The translations under genes and the position numbers were made by a program. The notes under the pieces are model-generated. The model worked only from the letters and a program-made list of their open reading frames with translations, made no database searches and had not been told where the DNA came from. A stretch of 47,389 bases of DNA from Oscillospiraceae bacterium (GTDB lineage Bacteria; Bacillota; Clostridia; Oscillospirales; Oscillospiraceae), in contig JAETOQ010000012.1 in NCBI GenBank assembly GCA_021771635.1, positions 1 through 47,389 on the forward strand. The letters are read 5' to 3'. Positions 1 through 10,600 of this stretch are shown here, one piece after another. Position 1 is the stretch's first letter, and every line of letters starts with the position of its first letter.

Positions 1-398
1 AGGTTCTCCCGCTCGGTCTGGGCCACGTAGCTTAAAAGCTGGAGCACAATGTCCGAGATCAGCGTGCCGGTCAAATCCCGCCCCCGCCGGGTGTCCAACA
101 GGGGCATATCCAGCACTACGATGGCGGCTTTGCGTTTCTTGGTGATGAACCCCCACTGGTTCAGAATCTCCTCGTAATTCCGGCCCAGCCGGTCGATGCT
201 CTTGACCACCAGCACGTCCTCCGCGCCGATCCCTCGCACCAGCCGCTGGTAGCGGGGCCGGTTGAAGTCCTTTCCGGACAGCTTTTCCACAATGATGTTC
301 TGCTCCGCCACCCCGAATTCCCGCATGGCGGCCAGCTGCCGGGCCTCGTTCTGCTCCTGGGTGGACACCCGCACATAGCCGTAAGTTGTTCCTTCCAT
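1..398 (-). CDS. Serine recombinase / resolvase, partial (N-terminal catalytic domain)
   Basis: Read leftward from the ATG at 398, about 132 codons are visible before the window ends. The protein opens MEGTTYGYVRVSTQEQN, the resolvase/invertase pattern in which the Ser of YVRVST is the nucleophile that cuts DNA. Further on, VLVVKSIDRLGRNYEEI matches the conserved SxDRLGR motif that positions the active site. Only the catalytic domain is visible, so it cannot be told whether this is a short resolvase/invertase or a large serine integrase. An AGGAGG ribosome site lies about 8 nt before the ATG. The gene is divergent from the DUF134/NifX gene, and a long palindrome sits between them. Such enzymes typically come from transposons, integrative elements or invertible switches, so the left edge may belong to a mobile element. 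Confidence 0.9.
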   Translation of the reverse strand, partial: MEGTTYGYVRVSTQEQNEARQLAAMREFGVAEQNIIVEKLSGKDFNRPRYQRLVRGIGAEDVLVVKSIDRLGRNYEEILNQWGFITKKRKAAIVVLDMPLLDTRRGRDLTGTLISDIVLQLLSYVAQTEREN

Positions 399-445
399 AG
401 AATTGCCTCCTGTTTCTTCTTTCGTTTGCAGCTCTATTTTACAGG

Positions 446-505
446 AAACGACAGACCTTGCTCAAATGGCCCTTCAGCGGTCATTTGAGCAAGGCCTGTC
501 GTTTT
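446..505. repeat. 60-bp near-perfect palindrome between divergent genes
   Basis: Arms of 23 nt (446-468 and 482-504) match except at one position, with a 13-nt centre. The left arm begins AAACGACAGACCTTGC and the right arm ends with its complement followed by TTTT. It could be a terminator for transcription entering from the left, an operator, or a recombination/resolution site of the adjacent serine recombinase. The stem is unusually long for a simple terminator. Confidence 0.8.
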
Positions 506-519
506 ATCCTCTGCGGGGC

Positions 520-548
520 TTGACTTTTTTTGCGGCAGGGAGTATTCT
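520..548 (+). promoter_or_regulatory. Sigma-70 type promoter of the DUF134/NifX gene
   Basis: TTGACT at 520-525 and TATTCT at 543-548 are separated by exactly 17 nt. A start near 555 would leave a leader of about 40 nt before the ATG at 595. Confidence 0.65.
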
Positions 549-594
549 ATTTACGACATATGCCGGTAACTTTCTGTGAGAGGGGAATGACAGC

Positions 595-1353
595 ATGGCC
601 AGACCCACCCGCTGCCGCCGGATCTGCGCGGAGCCTACGTGCCGCGGCTTTGCCCCCCAGCCCGCGACTGAGGCGGGCACGGTCATCCTGACCGTGGACG
701 AGTACGAGGTGATCCGGCTGGTGGACTACGAAAAACGCACCCATGAGCAGTGCGCGGCTCAGATGCAGATTTCCCGGACAACCGTGACGGAGATTTACGA
801 AAACGCCCGGTTCAAGCTGTCCGACAGCCTTGTCAACGGGAAAGCACTGGTGATTGACGGCGGGCATTACCGGGTTTGCCAGGGCGGCCGGGAGCGGGGC
901 TGCGGGCGGAGCTGCCGGCGGGCCGCGCAGGCAGAGAAAGGAGAAGCTGTTATGAGAATTGCGGTTCCCTATGAGGACGGCCAGGTGTTCCAGCACTTTG
1001 GACACACCAGCCAAATGAAGATCTACGACGTGGAAGGCGGAAGCATCATCAAAGAGCAGATTGCGGACACCACCGGCAGCGGCCACGGAGCTTTGGCGGG
1101 GTTCCTGTCCGGGCTGCGGGTGGACGTGCTGATCTGCGGCGGCATCGGCGGCGGCGCCCAGCAGGCGCTGGCTCAGGCCGGAATCAAGCTCTATGGCGGC
1201 GCGGCCGGGGCTGCCGACGACGCGGTTCGGTCTTTCCTGGCGGGGACGCTGGACTACAGCGCCGAGATCCGCTGTGAGCACCATGAGCATCACGGAGCGC
1301 ACGGGCACTGCGGAGAGGATAAGCACGGCTGCGGGGGACACTGCGGCGGATAA
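595..1353 (+). CDS. DUF134 helix-turn-helix protein fused to a NifX/NifB-type dinitrogenase cofactor domain
   Basis: 252 residues. Residues 1 to about 105 form a DUF134 domain with N-terminal cysteines (CRRICAEPTC) and a helix-turn-helix (EQCAAQMQISRTTVTEIYENAR). Residues 120-228 form a NifX/NafY-like fold that in relatives carries Mo-Fe or other metal clusters (RIAVPYEDGQVFQHFGHT, then VDVLICGGIGGGAQQAL). The tail from about residue 229 is a His/Cys-rich metal-binding string (HHEHHGAHGHCG and so on). Both domains occur together or adjacent in anaerobic Clostridia and need not imply nitrogen fixation; no nif genes are in the window. The start has GAGAGGGG about 10 nt upstream. A second ribosome site and ATG occur in frame at the domain boundary (952), so a free NifX domain may also be made. 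Confidence 0.85.
   Translation: MARPTRCRRICAEPTCRGFAPQPATEAGTVILTVDEYEVIRLVDYEKRTHEQCAAQMQISRTTVTEIYENARFKLSDSLVNGKALVIDGGHYRVCQGGRERGCGRSCRRAAQAEKGEAVMRIAVPYEDGQVFQHFGHTSQMKIYDVEGGSIIKEQIADTTGSGHGALAGFLSGLRVDVLICGGIGGGAQQALAQAGIKLYGGAAGAADDAVRSFLAGTLDYSAEIRCEHHEHHGAHGHCGEDKHGCGGHCGG
938..954 (+). promoter_or_regulatory. Internal ribosome-binding site and in-frame ATG at the domain junction
   Basis: AAAGGAG lies 8 nt before an ATG at 952 that is in frame with the upstream start (residue 120) and begins MRIAVPYEDG, precisely where a stand-alone NifX-family protein would begin. Confidence 0.55.
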
Positions 1354-1446
1354 TCGCCGCTCCCAATCTCAAATCAGGAGGAACAGAACAGCCGCCAGAT
1401 GCGCAGCGCGGCCGGCAGCTCCGGCCGAATATCCCATGCAATACAG
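1354..1446. other. Gene-free stretch after the DUF134/NifX gene
   Basis: No credible gene. A CAGGAGGA string near 1375 is not followed by a start codon at proper spacing. The full gap to the next gene (1354-1676) holds the terminator at 1447 and the promoter at 1582. Confidence 0.5.
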
Positions 1447-1487
1447 CCGCCCCGGACGCGATGTGGCGTCCGGGGCGGTCTCTTTCA
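1447..1487 (+). terminator. Intrinsic terminator after the DUF134/NifX gene
   Basis: Perfect 13-bp GC-rich stem (1447-1459 with 1466-1478), 6-nt loop GATGTG, followed by the T-rich TCTCTTT. Confidence 0.8.
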
Positions 1488-1581
1488 CGGCCCATACAGC
1501 TCGTCTGCGGCCGTGCCGCTCATGGCTGTATTCCCCATCATTCCGCCCGTGCCTCTTTTCATAAAATCTCTCATTCCACTG

Positions 1582-1610
1582 TGGACAATTAACTTTTCTA
1601 ATGGTAAAAT
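1582..1610 (+). promoter_or_regulatory. Strong promoter of the giant surface protein gene
   Basis: TGGACA (1582-1587), a 17-nt spacer and TAAAAT (1605-1610), with TGG directly before the -10 box (extended -10). The leader to the ATG at 1677 would be about 60 nt. Confidence 0.75.
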
Positions 1611-1676
1611 TAAAAGTATCAAGCTGTGGGCTTGCGCCCTGGGCGCGGCCCTCTTATAAGTTTGGGAGGTTATCAC

Positions 1677-4600
1677 ATGAAACGCAGGGTACTAAGTTCC
1701 ATCATGGCTCTGGCACTGTGCCTGAACCTGTTCCCCGTAGGGGTATTTGCCGCCGACGCGGGAACAGGCGACGGATTGTGCCCACATCATCCGGCTCATA
1801 CGGATGCGTGTGGGTATGCTCCGCCAGTATTGGAACAGGAATGTACTCACAACCACAATGAGGGCTGCTATACTGAGGAGATAAACTGCCTTCATGAGCA
1901 TACGGCCGAGTGTTATCCGGATTCGGGCGATGCTTCCCAAGCGGGCGAACCGGTTTTGTGTGCGCACGTTTGCACACAGGACAGCGGCTGTATTACCCGG
2001 ACGCTGTCCTGCCCCCACGAGCACAACGATACCTGCGGCTATGTCGCGGGGAAACCCGGCGCGCCGTGTCTGTTTGTCTGCGCAGTCTGCCCCATCGAGG
2101 ACTTGATCGGCCAGCTGCCCTCCCGCCTTTCGGCGGGCAATGCCGAGCGGGTTCAAGCCCAGATTGAAGAAATTTACACCCTGTATGACGCGCTGACCGA
2201 CGAGGAACAGCGGCAAGTGGATCTGTCGCCCTGTGCCGCCCTGCTGAACCAGATGGACGGGATGGGTTCTACAGTGCTGGTTGACGGCTCTGACTCAAAT
2301 GTTGAGAAGTTTACGCTCACAGAGGATAAGGAAAACGATGGGCTGTATGTGGTAAACACCCCCTTAATTTTTATCACAAATGAGCATACTTTGACCGGGA
2401 CGAACTCAAGCGCCATACAGGTCACCGGAACCGGCGAATTGCACGTCAGAGGCGGCGGCGCGATCGTCTCCAAGCAGGGTGCCGGCGTGGAGGTTCAGTC
2501 CGGCGGCAAGCTGTACCTTGAGGACTCCGTCAGCATCTCCGGCACCACCTATGCCCTGTACATCGCCTCCGGCGCGGAAGTGCATCTCTCCGCCGGCACC
2601 TATTCCGGCAATACTGCCGCGATCTATGTGGAAGGCGGCGATTATGCCGCTTTGCTGGGGGAGGGTTACGCCTTTTTTGACGGCGGCAGCGCGATCTCCC
2701 CGGAAAACCTGGCCAGCGCCAAGACGCTCACCGTCCGCCAGTGTACGGATCACGCGAAGGGGGAGTTCAAACCTGTAGCCGGTACCCCCACCCACGCCTG
2801 GACTTGCCCTTACTGCGGAATCGGCGGGACGGAGCCGTGCACGTTCAGTTTCGCGGAAACCGGGGTTGGAAGCTGCGGCCAGTGCGGCAATCAGATTTCG
2901 GTTGTGGTGGATCGGGACAGCCTGAAGGTTCTGGCCTATGACGATACTGTCCAGCCCGCAAATGGCGCGGTCACGGTCAAGGTGGGCGACACGGTGCTGA
3001 CGCCGGAGACCGATTACACCGTGTCGTATGTGACGCGGGGCGAGCTCGGCGTCACGGATATCACGGTCACGGTCACGGTAACCGTCCAACCCGATAACGG
3101 AACCTTTACACAGGAGTATATCTTTACCCAGGACGATCTGACAAAGCCTGTACTTGAATGGGATACCACGAGTGTGTCCGTTCCGGTAACAGTGCCCTAT
3201 ACCGGCAGCCCGGTGACGAAGGATCAGCTTCCGAACGTCACCATCAATATCACCACAGCCTCCGGCGTGGATCTGCAGAATCTGCTCCGGTATTCTCACA
3301 AAGTGCAGGGAGATTCCGCCTACACAACCGGTCTGCCCACCAACGCCGGTACTTATGACGTGGTGGTCAGCATCCCGGAGGGGACGGACTATCAGGCGGC
3401 CTCCAGCGAACCCATCACGCTGGAAATAATGCCCATCGACCCCATCGCCACGCCCCCCGCCGCCGCAAAGCCGATCTATAACCGCAACCCCCAGGCACTG
3501 GTCACGGCGGGCGAGCTGACGCCCGTGGCGGTGCGGGACGGCCTGAAGATCCAGTTCGCAACGAGTGAGACCGGCCCTTACTCTGATACGATCCCCACCG
3601 GCATCGACGCGGGGGATAGCTACACCGTCTGGTATCAGGTGACCGGGCTGACCGACAACTACATCGCGCCGGATCCCAACCCGGCCCAGGTCGCCGACGT
3701 AAAGATTCTGCGCAAGGCCATCACGCCCGTAGTCACCCTGTCGCAGTACAGCTACCTGTACGACGGCGGATTTAAAGAGCCCACGGTCACGGTGAAGGAC
3801 AGCGACCGCGTGACTGACCTGCCGGACACCGAGTACAAGGTGGAGTATGTCAACAACCGCAATGTGAGCACCGACGACAACCCGGCCAAGGTGGTGGTGA
3901 CCGACAAAATCCAAAACGGCGGCAACTATGACATTACACAGGTTGACGTCGAGTTCAAGATCACCAGCAAGACCCAAGACACCCTGTCCATCACCAACAA
4001 GCCCAGCACCTTCACTTACGGGGACAAATTTACTTTGCAAACCTCCGGCGGCTCGGGCAACGGCCTTGTCACCTGGGAGATTGTCCCTGCTGATCCGAAC
4101 CATCCGGATAGCAAGGCCGCGACCGTTGGCACAAACAGCGGTCAGGTCGTTATCACGGGCCACGGCGAGATCACCGTGAAGGCCACCAAGTCCGGCACGG
4201 ATCCCGACACCGGCGTGGTCAACTACGAGGACGCCACCGCCGTCTGGACGTTCACGGCGGACAAGAAGCCGGTCACCGCCACCGTGACGGCGGAGGACAA
4301 GGATTTTGACGGCAACACAACCGCCACCGTCCACGCCGAGGTGAAAAACGGCGTTCTGGCCGGAGATGAAATTAAGATTACCGGTTTGACCGGCAGCTTT
4401 GACAATGAAAACGCCGGTGTGGGCAAGACGGTGACTGTGGTCACCACGGGCGCGGCGATCACCGGCAAAAATTCCGAGCACTACGCTGTCACCTACTCCG
4501 CCACCACTGTCACAGCCACCATCCGCAAGGCGGTGGCAAAGATCACGACCGCGCCGGTGGCGGCAACTCTGACCTACAGCGGACAGCCACAGGAGTTGAT

Positions 4601-7600
4601 TGCCACTGCGGCAGTGGTTGACCCCAACACCGTACAGGTGGAGTACGCCCTGAGCGAAACCGGAACCTACTCCACCGACTACCCGAAGGGCACCAACGCG
4701 GGCACCTACACCGTCTGGTACCGCGTCAAGGAGACGGACAATTACACCGGTCTGGCTCCGGCCAGCGTGGACGTGACGATCGCCAAAAAGCCGGTGTCGC
4801 CCACGATCACGCTGAGCGGCGACGGATTGCAGACAGACAGCTCCACGCCGCCCACCTATTCCTATATCTACGACGGCACGGCCAAGGAGCCGATTGTCAC
4901 CCTCTACGAGGCAGACGGCACAACAGTCATCCCCGCCGGGGAGTACACGGTGGCCTACAGCAACAATATCAATGTAAGTACTGCGGATACTCCTGCCACC
5001 GTAACCGTCACGGTCAAGGAGAACGGGAACTATTCGTTTACGCCCGTGACGAAAAACTTTACCATCAACAAGGAACAGGCCAAAGTGCTCACCGCCCCGA
5101 AGGCGGCGGGCCTTCCGCTGGTGTTCAGTACCTATGCCCAGGAGCTGGTGACGGCGGGCACAGCCTCCGGCGGCACCATGGTCTACCGTGTGGGGAGTAC
5201 CGGGGACTTTGAGGAGGGTATCCCCACCAAGACCGACGCCGGAACCTACAACGTATATTATAAGGTGCAGGGCGACAGCAACCACAGCGATTCTGACGTG
5301 TGTGCGGTGCCTGTGACCGTCACCATCGCCCCCAAGACGGCGAAGGATCCCACCATCGAGCTGTATCAGGACGATGGCACTACCCCGCTCGTCAGCTACA
5401 CCTATGACGGCAACCCCAAAGAACCCAATGTCGTGGTCAAGGATGGCAGCGATATCATAGCCGCAACGGAATACAACGTCGTCTACAGCGACAACACCGA
5501 CGCCGGCCACGGCACGGTCAACATCACCGACAAGCCGGGCGGCAACTACACCGTGACGGGCTCCGCCACCTTTGTCATCAACAAGGCGGATATCGTTGAT
5601 CCGAAGCCGCAGCCCGCCACCCTCACCTATAACGGTACGGCCCAGGAGCTGCTGGTTCCCGGCACCACCACCGGCGGCACGGTTCAGTACGCGCTGAACA
5701 GCGCCACCTCCACCTACTCCGACGCCATCCCCACGGGCGTCAACGCGGGGACATACAACGTCTATTATAAGGTGACCGGGGACAAGAACCACAACGACCT
5801 CCCGGTACAGGGGCCTGTGGAGGTCGAGATCCAGCGCAAGCCGCTGACCGACATCACCATCGAGCTGACGCCGGACAACTTCCAGTACGATGGCGCGGTA
5901 CATCTGCCCACGGTCACCGTCAAGGACGGGGACACGGTGCTGTCCGCCAGCGAGTATAGCTGGGCGTGTAACGTATCTGACCCGAAAGACGGCGGTACTT
6001 ACACCATCACCATCAGCGACAAGGCCGGTGGCAACTACGACCTGACCAACGCGGCCCCCAAGACCGCGGACTTCATCATCGGCAAGGCCGCCCAGGCGGA
6101 GCTGGTGATCGAGGGTACGCGTGAGCACGTCTATTATGGCGATACGTTCCCCCTGACCGCCAGCGGCGGTTCCGTTGCCGATGCCGCCTTGACTTGGATC
6201 TCAGTAGGCGAGAATGCCACAATTGACACAAATGGTAATGTAACCATCAAAGGTGTGGGCGAAGTTACCATCAGGGTCACTAACCCCGGTAATGATAACT
6301 ATCTGCCGATTTCCGCCCAGTGGACGTTTACCGCCGCGCCGATGCCCGTTACGGCTTCTGTTGTAGTAGATGGTAAGGTCTATGACGGCACCACAGCCGC
6401 CACGGTGACCTCCGTCAGCATCGCCACAATCAACAGCGACACGGTCACCATCGACCCGGCCAGCATCACCGCCGTCTTTGACGACCCCCACGCGGGCACG
6501 GACAAGACCGTCACGCTGGACACCAGCAAAGTCCAGGTGACCGGTGATGACGCGGCTAAGTACGCCATCAGCTATCCCGACACGGTGACTGCAACTATCA
6601 CCCAGGCCACCACAACGATCGGCACCGATCCTGCGGCCATCGCCTCGCTGACCTACAACGGACAGCCCCAGGCGCTGGTGACGGCGGGTCAGACCAACGT
6701 GGGCTTCTTGGTGTACTCTCTGAGCGAGAATGGGGAGTATTCCCGGGAGATCCCCACCGGCACCGACGCTGGGACTTACACCGTCTATTATAAGGTGGAC
6801 GGAACCGCCGACTACACCGGCGTGGCCGCGAACACGACGCCCATCTCTGTGACCATCGATCCCAAGCCCATCACGCCGAAGATTGAGCTGTCGGAGACCT
6901 CCTACAAGTACGACGGAACCCAAAAAGCGCCGAAGGTCACCCTCAAAGACGGCGACACCGTGATCCCCGAGAACCAGTACACCGTTACGTGGGCGGGAAC
7001 CAAGTCGCAGACGGATGCCGATATGCTGCGGGTCGCCGACACCTATACGGCCACCATCACAAACGCAGCCAATGGAAACTACTCGTTCACCGTGACCGCC
7101 TCGGTGGAGATCACCCCGGCGGAGCAGGCCGCCCTGCATATCACCGGCCAGCCCGAGCACGTCTACTACGGCGACGTGATCACCACCCTGGGCACTGAAG
7201 GCGGCACCGGGGACACTAAGGACGACACGGTGAAGTGGAGCGTCACGGCGGGCAGTGCCACCATCGTGGAGAGCACCGGCGTGCTCACCATCACAGGCAC
7301 CGGATCCGTCACGGTGCGGGCGGAGCGGAGCGTTCCCAACTACGGCACCGTGGGGGACAACTGGAACTTTACCGTGGAGCCCAAGCCGGTGACGGCGGAG
7401 GTGAAAATCACGGCGAAGGACTACGACGGCACCACGACCGCCACGGTGGGTAGTGTCACCGTTCCCACGATCAACGGCGACACGGTGACCATCGAGCCGG
7501 CAAGCATCACCGCCGCCTTTGACGATGCCAACGCGGGCACCGGCAAGACGGTCACGCTGGACGCATCCAAGGCGACTGCGGATAACACCGACAAGTACGC

Positions 7601-10600
7601 CGTCAGCTATCCCGCCACCGCCAAGGGCGATATCAACCCCAAGACGCTTACCAGCGTAACGGTCACCCTGTCCGACCACGACTTGAAATCGGATCCCAAC
7701 GGTCAATATTACGAGTACGATGGCACGGCGAAGGAGCCCAAGGTCACGGTCAAATACACCGAGGACAGCACGGACAAGGTGATCCCGGACAGCAACTACA
7801 CGGTGGAGTACAGCAACAACAAGAACGTCGGCGATGCCACTGTGACCGTCACGGCCAAGGACGGCGGCAACTACACCTTTACCGCCGCACCGGTGCACTT
7901 TGAGATCCGCAGCGTCGCCGCGGTGCTGGTCTCCAGCCCCCAGGCCAAGAACCTGACCTACGAAAAAGGGACGGAGCAGGAGCTGGTGACGGTAGGCACC
8001 GCCACCGGCGGCACGGTGGTATACTCCCTCGCGGATGTTGAGGCGGACTACAAGGCGGAAATCCCCAAGAAGGAAGCGGCGGGCACCTATACCGTATATT
8101 ATAAGGTAAAGGGCGACGCCAACCATGCGGATACAGCGTCCCAGCAGATGACCGCTATCATCAAGCCCAAGGAGATCACGCCGACCATCACGCTGAGCGG
8201 CAACGGACTGACAGAGACCAACGGCGTCTATTTCTACACCTATGACGGAAACCCGAAAACCCCCACTGTCACCGTTAAGGATGGCACAGAGGTGATTGAC
8301 GGCACCGAGTACAGCGTATCCTACCGGGACAACGTCAACGCAGGCACCGCCACGGTGGTGATCAGCGACAACAACGGCGGCAACTACATCGTGAACGGCT
8401 CGGTAACCTTTGAGATCACGAAGGCGGCCCCCACCGTGACCGCTCCCACAGAGAAAACCGGCTTGCAGTACAACGGCGAGCTCCAGGAGCTGGTCAACGC
8501 GGGCGTCTCCAACGACGGTACCGTGGTCTACTCGGTGAACGGCGGGAACTACTCCGCCGCCATCCCCGCGGCCTCCGCGGTGGACACCTATACCATTGAC
8601 TGGAAGGTGCTGGGCGACGCCAACCACAGCGACACGACCCCGGCTACGCTGACGGTAAAAATTGACAAAAACACGGTAAACACCCCCACCATTACCCTGT
8701 CCTCGGATCAGTTCAAGTACAACGGCAGCCAGCAAAAGCCCACCATCACCGTCTACGATGACCACAGCCGCCTGATCCCGGAGTATGAGTATACAGTAAA
8801 GATCGAAGGTACAAATGGCAACGTTGGTATGGTGGACGTGGACACCTACACCGTCACGGTTACCACGCCAAAAACCTCCAATTACGTCATCAGCAGCAAC
8901 AACACCCGCACCTTCCAGATCGTAGCGGCGGATCAGGAAACCATCTCCATCACAGGCACCCCGGCCCAGGTTCGCTACGGCGATACCATCCAGCTGGGCG
9001 TCTCGGGCGGCACCGGCGGCGGGACGGTGAAATGGGAAATTACCGGTAACACCGACACCACCCTTACCCAGGGTGGCCTGCTCACCGTGAAGGACGTGAA
9101 CACGTCCATCAAGGTGACTGTGACCCGTTCCAGGGGCGGCAACTACACCGACGTGTCCGCCAGCTGGGAATTCACCGCCGCCAGGAAGCCGGTGACGGCG
9201 GACGTGACGGTGGCGGCGAAGAACTGGGACGGCACCACGGGCGTTGACAACACCGCCATCACGGCCACCGTGAAAACGGCCGACCTGGCCTTCACCGACG
9301 ACTCCATCACCATCAGCGGCCTGACGGGCACCTATGACAACGCCAACGTTGGCACGGACAAGACGGTCACGCTGAATAAGGACGGCGTGAACATCAACGG
9401 CACCAACGCGGGTAAGTACGATGTGGCCATCCCCGCCACCGCCACTGCGTCCATCCTCGCTGTGGCCGCGACGGTGGATACAGAACCGGCGGCGAACACC
9501 CTGACCTACGACGCCAGCCAATCCCAGGCGCTGGTCACGGCGGGAACCGCCACCGGCGGCACCATGGTCTACTCCCTGGACGGCACCAATTTCACCCAGA
9601 ATATCCCCAAGGGCAAAGACGCCGGAAAGTACACGGTCTACTACAAGGCCCAGGGCGATCAGAACCACACGGACAGTGCGGTGGGCACGGTGGAGGTGAC
9701 CATTGCCCAGCAGACCATCGCGGCGACGGATCTACAGATCGAGCTGTCACCCGCCTGGGCCCAGTACGACGGCCAGGAGCACAAACCTGCGGTCACGCTT
9801 CGGGACACCAAGAACAACGAGATTCCCACCACCGAGTATACCGTCGTCTATGATTCCGCCACGAACTGGAAAGATGTTGGGAAGCACAAGGTCAAGGTGC
9901 AAAATATCACCGGTGGCAACTACATCATCACTGAGACAGAAAAAGAGTTCGAGATCAGCACCTCGGCCCAGGCCCCGCTGCAGATCGTCAACAAGCCTGG
10001 CCTCGTCTACTACGGTGACACCTTCACCCTCAGCGCCACCGGCGGCTCCGGCACCGGTGCGGTCAAGTGGAGCAGCAGCGATACGAGCGTTGCCACGATC
10101 GATGAAAACGGTGGTCTTGTGACCATCGTCGGCGTGGGTCAAGCCACCATCACGGCCACCAAGGCGGGCGACGGTAACCATGGCGAGGCCACGGCCACCT
10201 ATCCCCTCAACGCGCATAAGAAGCCGGTCACGGTGACGGTCACTGCCGATGACAAGGTGTACGATGGCAATACCAACGCCACGATCCACTTCACCTGGAC
10301 CGGTCTGGTGGGGACCGATGCAATTAACACCAACAATCTGACAGGCACGTTTGACAACGAAAATGTGGGCACCAACAAGACGGTGACCATCACCGGCGAC
10401 CCTGTCTCTGACACGACCGCGCAGAAGTACGACATCACCGTCCAGCGCACTACCACCGCGTCTATTACCAAAGAGGTGGCAGCAACGCCGAACGTGACGG
10501 CAGCGACTGACCTGGAATACACCGGAAGCGCCCAAGACCTTGTAACCGGCGACGGCACCAACACCCTCTACTCCGCCTCCAGAGACGGTGTGTATTCTTC

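Noticed and set aside
547-1341. Minus-strand open frame of 264 codons opposite the DUF134/NifX gene
   Set aside because: No recognisable domain. The plus strand carries two clear protein families over the same bases with a promoter and ribosome site.
595-1353. Nitrogen fixation locus
   Set aside because: The NifX-like domain alone is widespread in non-fixing anaerobes; no nifHDK or other cofactor gene is present.
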